Part shown: positions 1 through 5,939 of the stretch, one piece after another
Position numbering within the stretch: the first letter of the stretch is position 1
How the letters are laid out: the number at the start of each line of letters is the position of its first letter
DNA from: Burkholderiaceae bacterium
Lineage (GTDB): Bacteria; Pseudomonadota; Gammaproteobacteria; Burkholderiales; Burkholderiaceae
Direction: 5' to 3'
DNA: 7,962 bases
NCBI GenBank assembly: GCA_022701845.1
Contig: JAKONS010000118.1
Coordinates: forward strand, 1 to 7,962
Translations under genes and position numbers: made by a program
Notes under the pieces: generated by a model
What the model was told of the DNA's origin: nothing
Databases searched by the model: none
The model's input: the letters and a program-made list of their open reading frames with translations, nothing else

Positions 1-440
1 ATCTCGTTGCCGACCCGCATGCCGAAGGCGCCCACCGCGCCGGCGTTGGTGGCGTGGGTGTCGTTGTCGAAATAGAACATGCCGGGCAGCACCAGGCCGT
101 TCTCCATCGGGAAGATGTGGCCGTGGCCGCCCTGGCCGGCGTCGTAGAAGTTGCGGATGTTCCAGTGCTTGACCGCCTTGCGGTTGTAGGCACCGCGCTC
201 GGCGGCGCGGGCGCTGCCGTAGAGCACGTCGTGGTCGCTCACCACCATCGTCTTCTCCGGCGCATGGATACGGTCGATGCCGATGGCGTCGAGCGTCGAC
301 TTGGCTTCCCGCACCAGGCCGTCGTGGATCATCGTGAAATCGGGCTCCGGGAACATCAGCGTCCCGGCTGCCGCGCCGCCCCGGTGGGCCGGGTCGCGGC
401 TCACCCTGCCCATCACTTTTTCGATCGCCGTGAAGCCCAT
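1..440 (-). CDS. Aconitase/LeuC-family dehydratase large subunit, N-terminal part (cut by left edge)
   Basis: Reading the minus strand from ATG at 440 gives 146 open codons running off the window, so the C-terminal part, including the cysteines expected to hold the 4Fe-4S cluster, is not visible. The start MGFTAIEKVMGR resembles LeuC-type N-termini. Residues 67-71 (VSDHD) hold the Asp-His pair that aligns with the active-site Asp-His of aconitases. Residues 106-120 (GHGHIFPMENGLVLPG) match the family block G-x-x-H-x(4)-E-x-G-L-x-x-P-G. Residues 127-140 (DTHATNAGAVGAFG) occupy the place of the usual DSHTxTxGAxGA motif. Such enzymes isomerise hydroxy-acids (isopropylmalate, citrate, homocitrate) by dehydration and rehydration. 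The GSARAAERGAYNRKAVKHWN stretch (residues 75-94) is not like standard leucine-pathway LeuC, so the substrate is open. A GAAGG ribosome-binding site lies 6 nt before the ATG. Its divergent LysR neighbour is the likely regulator. Family assignment is firm; exact reaction is not. Confidence 0.88.
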   Translation of the reverse strand, partial: MGFTAIEKVMGRVSRDPAHRGGAAAGTLMFPEPDFTMIHDGLVREAKSTLDAIGIDRIHAPEKTMVVSDHDVLYGSARAAERGAYNRKAVKHWNIRNFYDAGQGGHGHIFPMENGLVLPGMFYFDNDTHATNAGAVGAFGMRVGNE

Positions 441-481
441 CGCGCGCCTTCGTTCATCCGTGTGCGGCCACTGTAGGCGGC

Positions 482-538
482 GTTCATTGATAAGTAAAAT
501 AGGGTTGCGTCATACCTTTTTCACGCATCTTTATGAAT
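482..538. promoter_or_regulatory. Divergent promoter/operator region between the dehydratase and LysR genes
   Basis: This AT-rich island lies in the 106-bp gap between two divergent genes, where LysR-type regulators normally bind to control themselves and their target. A perfect inverted repeat TGCGT-N12-ACGCA spans 506-527. A second LysR-box-like element, ATT-N9-AAT at 486-500, contains the T-N11-A core (T487 to A499). The plus strand offers a poor -35 TTGCGT (505-510) with a possible -10 near 528-537. No strong promoter match is seen in either direction, which fits activator-dependent transcription. Location and dyads are seen directly; binding is inferred. Confidence 0.45.
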
Positions 539-546
539 AGGCCGCC

Positions 547-1491
547 ATGGACCTGAACCTGCACCAGCTCGACGTGTTCGTGCGGGTGGCGCGCCTCGGC
601 GGCTTCTCGCGCGCGGCCGACCAGATGGGGCTGAGCCAGGCCGGCATGAGCATCCTGATCCGCAAGCTGGAGGAGCGGGTGGGCGTGAAGCTGTTCGAGC
701 GCACCACCCGCAGCCTGTCGCTCACGCCGGCCGGCCAGGGCCTGCTGCCGATCGCCGAGCGCATGCTGCAGGACGCGCACGCCATCCTCCACCACAGCCG
801 CGAGCTGGTCGACCGGCAGAGCCAGCGCATCGTGTTCGCGCTGCAGCCCTCGCTGGCGGTGACGATGCTGCCCGGCGCGCTGGCGCGCTTCCGGCAGGAC
901 TGGCCGCAGGTGTCGGTGGTGTTCCGCGAATGCGTGCGCGAGGAGCAGGTGGCCCGCATCTACTCGCGCGACGTGGATTTCGCCCTGGGCTTCACCGAGG
1001 TCGACAACAGCGAACTGGAGAGCATCGCGGTCGGCCACGACCATCTGGTGGGGGTGCATGTGGCCGACCACCCGCTGGCCGCACGCAAGCGCCTGCGCTG
1101 GAGCGACCTGCCGGGCCAGCCGATCATCCTGAGCGCGCCCGGCAGCCTGGCGCGCACCCTGGCCGAGAGCGTGTTCCTGTCGATGAGCGAAACCCTGGAG
1201 CCGGCCTACGAGACCAGCAACCATGTCACCGCGGTCGAGCTGACCGCCGCCGGCCTGGGCATCGCGGTGGTGTCGTCGAACGTGCGCGGCATGGCGGAGC
1301 GCCGCGGGCTGGTGGCGCGCACGCTGCACGGGCCGGTGATCGCCCGGCCGCTGCGGCTGGTGAAGCGCCGGGCACACACGCTGTCGGCCTCGGCCCGGGC
1401 GTTCGTCGACATCGTGCGCGCGATGGTGGCCGAGGACAACGCGCCGGCGCCGCCCCCGGCGCGCGCCGGCCGGGCCGAGCGCGCCGCCTGA
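547..1491 (+). CDS. LysR-type transcriptional regulator
   Basis: This 314-residue protein has the normal length and order of a LysR-family activator/repressor. Residues 5-63 form the winged helix-turn-helix DNA-binding domain, with the signature AARLGGFSRAADQMGLSQAGMS-like helix pair around residues 15-36 and the L-x-x-R-x-G-V-x-L-F-E-R-T-T-R block around 41-55. Residues about 92-295 form the two-lobed ligand-binding domain, seen in LPGALARFRQDWPQVSVVF (108-126), DFALGF (144-149) and AAGLGIAVV (234-242). The last 15 residues are a Pro/Ala-rich tail. The ATG at 547 is chosen because MDLNLHQLDVF is the canonical LysR N-terminus; the ribosome-binding site is weak. The gene is divergent from the aconitase-family gene, so that gene is the likely target and its substrate or product the likely co-inducer. 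The ligand cannot be read from sequence. Confidence 0.95.
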   Translation: MDLNLHQLDVFVRVARLGGFSRAADQMGLSQAGMSILIRKLEERVGVKLFERTTRSLSLTPAGQGLLPIAERMLQDAHAILHHSRELVDRQSQRIVFALQPSLAVTMLPGALARFRQDWPQVSVVFRECVREEQVARIYSRDVDFALGFTEVDNSELESIAVGHDHLVGVHVADHPLAARKRLRWSDLPGQPIILSAPGSLARTLAESVFLSMSETLEPAYETSNHVTAVELTAAGLGIAVVSSNVRGMAERRGLVARTLHGPVIARPLRLVKRRAHTLSASARAFVDIVRAMVAEDNAPAPPPARAGRAERAA

Positions 1492-1495
1492 GGCC

Positions 1496-2191
1496 CTAGC
1501 CGGCCGCGATCTTGCGCAGGGCCTCGACGAACGCCTCGGCCGGCTGCCCGCCCTGGATCAGGTACTGGTTGTCGACGATCACCGAAGGCACCGCGGTGAT
1601 GCCGTGCTGCTGGTAGAAGGCCTCGCGCTCGCGCACCTCGTCGGCGTATTCGTCGCTGTGCACCACCGCCCAGGCACCGTCCCGGTCCAGCCCGGCCTCG
1701 ACCGCGCAGGCCACCAGCACCTCCGGGTCGCCGGGGTTCAGCGCCTCGCCGTGGTAGGCCTTCAGCAGCGCGTTCTTCATCGCCTGCTGCCGCCCTTCCA
1801 GCCCGGCCCAGTAGATCAGCCGGTGCGCATCGAAGGTGTTCCAGATGCGCCCGCGCCCGGCCGGGTGGAAGGCGAAGCCGACCGAGGCGCCGCGCTCGCG
1901 GATGGTCGCGCGCGATGCGGCCTGCTGCTCGGGCGTCGAGCCGTATTTGCGGCCGATGTGCTCGACCATGTCCTCGCCCTCCGGCGGCATCTGCGGGTTC
2001 AGCTCGAACGGCTGGAAATGCAGCTCGGCCGCGACGCTGCCCTGCAACTGCTCCAGCGCCCGCTCGAGCCCGGCCAGGCCGACCGCGCACCAGGGGCAGG
2101 CCACGTCGGAGACGAAATCGATGCGCAGGGTGCGCACCGGGGCGGCGGCGGTGGTGGCGGTGGTGGGGGATGGATTCGAATCGTGGTTCAT
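1496..2191 (-). CDS. DsbA-family oxidoreductase, FrnE-like
   Basis: This 231-residue protein is a thioredoxin-fold oxidoreductase of the cytoplasmic DsbA/FrnE group (related to 2-hydroxychromene-2-carboxylate isomerases). The beta strand RTLRIDFVSDVACPWC carries the redox pair C32-P-W-C35. The helical insertion contains NTFDAHRL (118-125), typical of FrnE-like members. The cis-proline loop is TAVPS with P202, and the C-terminus ends with the GGQPAEAF block (214-221). No signal peptide is present, so cytoplasmic action in disulfide exchange or isomerisation is inferred; the substrate is unknown. ATG at 2191 is preferred over an upstream in-frame TTG at 2218, which would only add nine residues unlike the family. 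Residues 9-18 are a Thr/Ala/Pro low-complexity linker. Its stop at 1496-1498 is 4 bp from the LysR stop, so the two genes converge without room for an intergenic terminator. Confidence 0.92.
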   Translation of the reverse strand: MNHDSNPSPTTATTAAAPVRTLRIDFVSDVACPWCAVGLAGLERALEQLQGSVAAELHFQPFELNPQMPPEGEDMVEHIGRKYGSTPEQQAASRATIRERGASVGFAFHPAGRGRIWNTFDAHRLIYWAGLEGRQQAMKNALLKAYHGEALNPGDPEVLVACAVEAGLDRDGAWAVVHSDEYADEVREREAFYQQHGITAVPSVIVDNQYLIQGGQPAEAFVEALRKIAAG

Positions 2192-2240
2192 GCGGCCAGA
2201 ATACCGGCCTCGTCCCAACCCTGGCGGCCACCCGATCTCT

Positions 2241-2486
2241 ATGCCCTCGACTCCTGCCGACCAGCTCGGTCACTACATCGGCCGCGCCGAAGCCCTCGAA
2301 AACGTGCTCGACGCGGTGCTGCCGCTGCTGACGCCGGAGCAGAAGGAAGCGCTGGCCACCGCCGTCACCGCGCTCACGCTCGACCCGCCCGAGGACACGC
2401 CGCACAACTGGCAGCACGACCCGGAATATTCGGTGTCGCTGGAGGGCGCCTACCAGACGCTGCTGGTCGAGCTCTGGCGCGGCTGA
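2241..2486 (+). CDS. Small conserved-looking hypothetical protein (81 aa)
   Basis: I do not recognise this family. The 81-residue product is acidic and soluble, with no signal peptide, membrane segment or cysteine. Residues 7-48 look mostly helical (amphipathic ADQLGHYIGRAEALENVLDA followed by LTPEQKEALATAVTAL). A DPPEDTPHNWQHDPEYS turn region (48-64) follows, then a final helix ending LLVELWRG. Typical coding-strand codon use and a continuous reading frame make it likely real. ATG at 2241 gives a compact protein; an in-frame ATG at 2190 would overlap the start of the divergent oxidoreductase gene and add a basic, proline-rich stretch. Neither start has a good ribosome-binding site. It sits between the divergent FrnE-like gene and the convergent ynfA-like gene, with no operon partner to hint at a job. 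Confidence 0.65.
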   Translation: MPSTPADQLGHYIGRAEALENVLDAVLPLLTPEQKEALATAVTALTLDPPEDTPHNWQHDPEYSVSLEGAYQTLLVELWRG

Positions 2487-2496
2487 GCCGGCTGTC

Positions 2497-2517
2497 AGGC
2501 GGACACCGCGCCCGCCT
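2497..2517. terminator. Possible weak bidirectional hairpin between convergent genes
   Basis: A perfect 6-bp inverted repeat AGGCGG/CCGCCT with a 9-nt loop lies between the stop of the 81-aa gene and the stop of the ynfA-like gene, touching the latter stop codon. The position between convergent genes suits a terminator for both. There is no T-tract on either side and the stem is short, so this is only a weak candidate. Confidence 0.25.
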
Positions 2518-2837
2518 CAGCGCACCGGCTGGAACACGATGATCGCCATGCCGCACAGCGCCACCGCGGCGCCGGCCGCATCCCAGACCGTCGGGCGCAC
2601 CTGGTCCACCGCCCACAACCAGGCCAGCGCCACTGCGATGTACACCCCGCCGTAGGCCGCATACACCCGGCCGGCCGCCTCGCCGTGCAGGGTGAGAAGC
2701 CAGGCGAACAGCGCCAGGCTGGCGGCAGCCGGCACCAAGAGCAACACCGACCCGCCCTGCCGCAGCCACAGCCAGGGCAGATAGCAGCCGACGATTTCGG
2801 CGAGGGCGGTGGCGAGGTAGAGCAGCAGTGTCTTCAT
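2517..2837 (-). CDS. ynfA: YnfA/UPF0060 family four-helix membrane protein
   Basis: This 106-residue product matches the UPF0060 (YnfA) family in length (about 108) and architecture. Four hydrophobic helices are predicted at about 4-26, 31-50, 60-79 and 84-104. Family hallmarks are [14 protein letters not shown] (13-26), [12 protein letters not shown] (56-67) and the C-terminal [17 protein letters not shown] segment (86-102). These are inner-membrane proteins related to small multidrug-resistance (EMR) transporters; the Shigella homologue has been reported to export cationic dyes and similar compounds. Transport activity here is inference from family. ATG at 2837 is chosen because [15 protein letters not shown] is the usual N-terminus; an upstream ATG at 2867 would add ten non-hydrophobic residues. 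The ribosome-binding site is poor. It is convergent with the 81-aa gene and divergent from the chemoreceptor gene. Confidence 0.93.
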   Translation of the reverse strand: MKTLLLYLATALAEIVGCYLPWLWLRQGGSVLLLVPAAASLALFAWLLTLHGEAAGRVYAAYGGVYIAVALAWLWAVDQVRPTVWDAAGAAVALCGMAIIVFQPVR

Positions 2838-2887
2838 GCCGGCGATTCTGCGATGCGCCGCCGCCACATGCCGGCTTTGGCGGCAGG

Positions 2888-2941
2888 CGGTCTAAACGCC
2901 GAAAAGCCGGGTAAATCCGGGCAAACCGGTCTAACGCCCGG
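2888..2941 (+). repeat. Direct-repeat and hairpin cluster upstream of the chemoreceptor gene
   Basis: CGGTCTAAACGCC (2888-2900) recurs as CGGTCTAACGCC (2927-2938), one base shorter. Between and around them AAA/CCGG blocks repeat. A perfect 6-bp inverted repeat CCGGGC/GCCCGG (2917-2922 and 2936-2941) encloses a 13-nt loop and includes most of the second copy. The cluster ends about 30 bp before the putative -35 of the chemoreceptor promoter, a position suited to an activator site. No known regulator motif is recognised. Confidence 0.45.
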
Positions 2942-2970
2942 TAGAAGGCCTGAATCGCACACGGCCCCAA

Positions 2971-2999
2971 TTGACGCAAAACGTAACTTCTACTTCAAT
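2971..2999 (+). promoter_or_regulatory. Candidate sigma70-type promoter for the chemoreceptor gene
   Basis: TTGACG (2971-2976, five of six matches to the -35 consensus) is followed after exactly 17 bp by TTCAAT (2994-2999, four of six matches to the -10 consensus). The surroundings are AT-rich relative to the rest of the window. This would give a 5' leader of roughly 68 nt before the ATG at 3074. No proper flagellar sigma28 promoter with the expected spacing is seen nearby. Confidence 0.5.
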
Positions 3000-3073
3000 A
3001 CGGACACGGATGGCCACGGGTTCATCCGCGTCACACCGGTCGATGCCTGCGACCGGGTCCAGGAGTTCGATCC

Positions 3074-4735
3074 ATGTTCAAGAATCTTTCGGTCAAGGCG
3101 AAACTGGCCTTGAATTTCGGCGCGCTGACCGCCCTGCTGCTGCTGGTGGCCGGCGTCTGTCTGCTGGCGCTTTCCAACGCCAACCGCGATTTCAGCGATT
3201 ACGTCAACGGCCTCAACGCCCGGGCGCGGGTGGCCGAGCAGGTGCGCACCGCGGTCGACCGCCGCGCCATCGCCGCGCGCAACCTGGTGCTGGCCACCAA
3301 GCCGCAAGAGCGCGCTGCCGAATACGACGCGGTGGTGAAGTCGCATGCCGACGTGCACGACCAGATGAACCGGCTGGGCGAGATGCTCAAGACCTCCAGC
3401 GAGCCGAGCGACACCGCCAACGCGCTCTACGACCGCATCCGCAAGGTCGAGGACCAGTACGCGCCGGTGGCACTCAACATCGTGCGCCTGGCGCAGGAGC
3501 AGAAGCGCGAGGAAGCCACGGTCGAGATCATGGAGAAATGCGCGCCTCTGCTGCAGCAGCTGGTGCAGGCCAGCGAGGAGTTCGCCAAATACACCGAAGG
3601 CCGCGCACGCGAGCTGATCGGCCAGGCCACCGCCGGCTTCGAACGCCAGCGCGCGCTCATCCTGGGCCTGTGCATCGTCGCGGCCGGCATCTCGCTGACC
3701 ATGGCCTGGATCATCACCATGAGCATCGCCCGGGCGCTGAACCAGGCGGTGGCGGTGGCCGACCGCATCGCCGAGGGCGACCTCTCCAGCGACATCGTGG
3801 TCACCCACCACGACGAGACCGGACGGCTGCTGGTGGCGCTGCGCAACATGCAGGAGCGGCTGGTGGGCATCGTGGGCAGCGTGCGCGCCAACGCGCTCGG
3901 GGTGGCCTCGGCCAGCACCGAGATCGCCGAGGGCAACCACGACCTCAGCCGCCGCACCGAGCAGCAGGCCTCGGCCCTGCAGCAGACCGCCGCCTCGATG
4001 GAGGAGCTGGGCTCCACCGTGCAGAACAACGCGGCCAACGCGCAGAGCGCCAACCAGCTCGCCTCCGACGCCTCGGCCATTGCCCTGCGCGGCGGTGGCG
4101 TGGTCGACCAGGTGGTGTCGACGATGCGCGGCATCCAGACCAGCTCGGGCAAGATCGGCGACATCATCAGCGTGATCGACGGCATCGCCTTCCAGACCAA
4201 CATCCTGGCGCTCAACGCGGCGGTCGAGGCGGCGCGCGCCGGCGAGCAGGGCCGGGGTTTCGCGGTGGTGGCCTCGGAAGTGCGCAACCTGGCCGGCCGC
4301 AGCGCGGCCGCCGCCAAGGAGATCAAGTCGCTCATCACCGAGAGCGTCGACCAGGTCTCGCGCGGCACCACCCTGGTGGACGATGCCGGCAGCACCATGC
4401 AGGAAGTGGTGGCGGCGATCCAGCGGGTCAGCACCCTGATGGGCGAGATCAGCGACGCCAGCCGCGAGCAGAGCGAGGGCGTGCGGCAGGTGGGCGATTC
4501 GGTCACCCTGATGGACCAGGTCACCCAGCAGAACGCGGCACTGGTCGAGGAGAGCGCTGCGGCCGCCTCGGGCCTGCGGCTGCAGGCCGAGCAGCTGGTG
4601 CAGGCGATGGCGGTGTTCCGCATCGAGCGTGAAGAGCGTGTCGAGAGCCTGCCGCGCGGCGGCCGTGCCGCCACCGCCCCGGTACGCCAGCCGCGCAGCG
4701 AAGCGGCGCACGACGGCGCCCTGGCGCTGGCGTGA
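3074..4735 (+). CDS. Methyl-accepting chemotaxis protein
   Basis: This 553-residue transmembrane chemoreceptor senses a periplasmic ligand and controls the CheA/CheW kinase complex at the cell pole. A short cytoplasmic N-terminus precedes TM1 (about 12-34). Residues 35-193 form a helical periplasmic domain of four-helix-bundle type, rich in charged heptads and without Cache-type motifs. TM2 covers about 194-216, and HAMP about 217-267 (ARALNQAVAVADRIAEGDL). The signalling domain spans about 285-513. Its hairpin tip at 367-395 holds IDGIAFQTNILALNAAVEAA and RAGEQGRG, near-invariant in the family, and Glu/Gln pairs in methylation helices occur near 296-311. The tail after 520 is Pro/Ala/Arg-rich and lacks the C-terminal pentapeptide that tethers CheR in E. 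coli Tar/Tsr. An AGGAG site (3061-3065) lies 8 nt before the ATG. No other chemotaxis genes are nearby, so it is an orphan receptor; its ligand is unknown. Confidence 0.96.
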   Translation: MFKNLSVKAKLALNFGALTALLLLVAGVCLLALSNANRDFSDYVNGLNARARVAEQVRTAVDRRAIAARNLVLATKPQERAAEYDAVVKSHADVHDQMNRLGEMLKTSSEPSDTANALYDRIRKVEDQYAPVALNIVRLAQEQKREEATVEIMEKCAPLLQQLVQASEEFAKYTEGRARELIGQATAGFERQRALILGLCIVAAGISLTMAWIITMSIARALNQAVAVADRIAEGDLSSDIVVTHHDETGRLLVALRNMQERLVGIVGSVRANALGVASASTEIAEGNHDLSRRTEQQASALQQTAASMEELGSTVQNNAANAQSANQLASDASAIALRGGGVVDQVVSTMRGIQTSSGKIGDIISVIDGIAFQTNILALNAAVEAARAGEQGRGFAVVASEVRNLAGRSAAAAKEIKSLITESVDQVSRGTTLVDDAGSTMQEVVAAIQRVSTLMGEISDASREQSEGVRQVGDSVTLMDQVTQQNAALVEESAAAASGLRLQAEQLVQAMAVFRIEREERVESLPRGGRAATAPVRQPRSEAAHDGALALA

Positions 4736-4800
4736 AGGCCGCCGGCGGGTCATGCATTTGATGCGCTGCGGGGCGCCGGGACGCGCGGTATGGTCGCCGC

Positions 4801-5319
4801 ATGCAGGAAGCCGCACCCACCGCACCGTTGTTCCTTCCCTACCTCGCCGGCTATCCGCCGGAGCTGCTGGCGCAGGTGCGCGAGACGATCGCGACCGGAC
4901 GGCTCGCCGACACCCTGGCGCGCCGCTATTCCGACCTGCACGAAGTGCGCACCGAGCGCGCCCTGTACGACTATGTGAACGCGCTCAAGGCGCGCCACAT
5001 GAAGAGTTCGCCGCCGCTGTCGAAAGTGGCGTTCGACCCCCGGCTGCACATCGTGCGCAACGCGCTCGGCACCCACACCGCGGTGTCGCGGGTGCAGGGC
5101 GGCAAGCTCAAGGCCAAGCGCGAGATCCATATCGCCGCGCTGTTCAAGGATGCGCCGGCCGACTTCCTGCGGATGATCGTGGTGCACGAACTGGCGCATC
5201 TGAAGGAACGCGAGCACGACAAGGCTTTCTATGCGTTGTGCCGGCACATGGCACCCGACTACCACCAGCTCGAATTCGACCTGCGCCTCTGGCTCACCGC
5301 CCGCGAACTCGCGGTGTAG
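4801..5319 (+). CDS. YgjP-like M48-type zinc metallopeptidase
   Basis: The 172-residue protein ends in the YgjP/DUF45 metallopeptidase signature. VVHELAH (127-133) gives the zinc-binding HExxH with H129, E130 and H133, and H139 follows in the EREHDKAF context as the probable third ligand. The downstream ALCRHMAPDYHQLEFDLRLW (145-164) matches the family's C-terminal helix pattern. The N-terminal 70 residues are helical. No signal peptide or membrane helix is seen, so it is likely cytoplasmic. In the family these are called YgjP-like metallopeptidases; one E. coli member has been linked to nucleotide hydrolysis, so 'protease' is not assured. The ATG at 4801 is 65 bp after the chemoreceptor stop. 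It lacks an obvious ribosome-binding site, but no better in-frame start exists nearby. It may be co-transcribed with the receptor gene, but no functional link is evident. Confidence 0.88.
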   Translation: MQEAAPTAPLFLPYLAGYPPELLAQVRETIATGRLADTLARRYSDLHEVRTERALYDYVNALKARHMKSSPPLSKVAFDPRLHIVRNALGTHTAVSRVQGGKLKAKREIHIAALFKDAPADFLRMIVVHELAHLKEREHDKAFYALCRHMAPDYHQLEFDLRLWLTARELAV

Positions 5320-5395
5320 CGGCCGCTGCCCGCATACGGCCGGCGCCGGCGGGAATGGCGGGGGCGATCGATACCGGGGCCCGCACGCGGCCCGC

Positions 5396-5410
5396 AAAGG
5401 CATTCCCCTG
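5396..5410 (+). promoter_or_regulatory. Ribosome-binding site deciding a CTG start
   Basis: AAAGG at 5396-5400 lies 7 nt before CTG (5408-5410), which is the only well-placed start for the signal peptide of the exported protein. The same bases CTGA contain the stop of an overlapping frame opened by the ATG at 5355, so that ATG cannot serve this gene. Confidence 0.45.
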
Positions 5411-5866
5411 AAACCGATTTCCATTTTTTCCCTGCGTGCACCGGGCGCGGCGATCGCCTGCCTGGCACTGGCGGCCCTGGCCTGCGGCACCGCGCACGCC
5501 GCCGAGTGGCTCACCATCAGCGGCGACAAGGCCGACCCGACGGTGGACACCACCCAGCTCGACATCACCACCTACAAGCGTCGCGCGCCCGGCTCGACGG
5601 TGTTGCGCTTCCGGGTGAACCTGGCGGTCGCCCGCAGGATGTCGGAACGGGAGACCTACCAGTCGTATGTCTCGCACATCGTGGTCGACTGCCCGACCGC
5701 CTCGATCTACCACGAGGAGCAGGTGCGCTATCGCGAGCCGCTGTGGCAGGGCACCAGCACCGCGGAATCGTTCGCCCAGCCGCGGCCGATGGCCTTCGGC
5801 GGCCTGGGCGGGGACCCGCGCGGGAAGATACTGGCGATGGTCTGCCAGCCCGGCACCGGGCGCTGA
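5408..5866 (+). CDS. Small exported protein resembling surface-adhesin E family
   Basis: About 152 residues with a typical Sec signal peptide: a basic N-terminus (KPISIFSLR), a hydrophobic core (GAAIACLALAALAC) and a probable cut after AHA, giving mature protein from AEWLTISGD. The mature part is a short beta-rich domain with two cysteines, C95 (VVDC) and C146 (AMVC), likely disulfide-bonded. The YVSHIVVDC pattern and the C-terminal cysteine strand resemble the surface-adhesin E-like family of small betaproteobacterial envelope proteins; adhesion is not implied. The start is unusual: no in-frame ATG, GTG or TTG lies between the preceding gene's stop and the signal peptide. CTG at 5408 is preceded by AAAGG (5396-5400) with 7-nt spacing and yields a normal signal peptide, so it is my best call; ATT at 5402 is the alternative. 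A weak lipobox-like ALAC exists, but a soluble periplasmic product is more likely. Confidence 0.7.
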   Translation: MKPISIFSLRAPGAAIACLALAALACGTAHAAEWLTISGDKADPTVDTTQLDITTYKRRAPGSTVLRFRVNLAVARRMSERETYQSYVSHIVVDCPTASIYHEEQVRYREPLWQGTSTAESFAQPRPMAFGGLGGDPRGKILAMVCQPGTGR

Positions 5867-5939
5867 CGCGGTCGCGACGGCTACGGTCAGCGGGCCCCAC
5901 ACCGCCCCCCTGCCCCCGCCCCCATCACCGGAGTTCGCC

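Noticed and set aside
54..476. A 140-codon plus-strand open frame at the left end
   Set aside because: It lies opposite the aconitase-family gene, whose conserved motifs are on the minus strand; the plus-strand product is low-complexity.
484..1377. A 297-codon minus-strand open frame opposite the LysR gene
   Set aside because: The product is His/Gln/Ala-rich with no domain, and the opposite strand encodes a full-length LysR protein.
1441..1510. GC-rich inverted repeats around the LysR/FrnE-like convergence as a terminator
   Set aside because: The pairing is imperfect, lies inside coding sequence and has no T-tract; such palindromes are frequent by chance at this GC content.
2892..2919. Possible flagellar sigma28 promoter (GCCGAAAA at 2898-2905, CTAAA at 2892)
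   Set aside because: The -10-like element lacks a TAAA -35 at the required distance upstream, and the CTAAA has no GCCGATAA-like element 15 bp downstream.
4736..4800. Terminator after the chemoreceptor gene
   Set aside because: Only short stems such as GCAT-TTG-ATGC are present, with no T-run, so I could not support a terminator.
2990..4825. A 611-codon minus-strand open frame opposite the chemoreceptor gene
   Set aside because: It is antisense to a clear chemoreceptor, gives a His/Arg/Gly-rich low-quality protein with no recognisable domain, and is the usual by-product of high-GC third positions.
5328..5360. GCCGGCGCCGGC palindrome after the metallopeptidase gene as a terminator
   Set aside because: It is a self-complementary GC block with no T-tract and no loop of sensible size; chance is likely at this composition.
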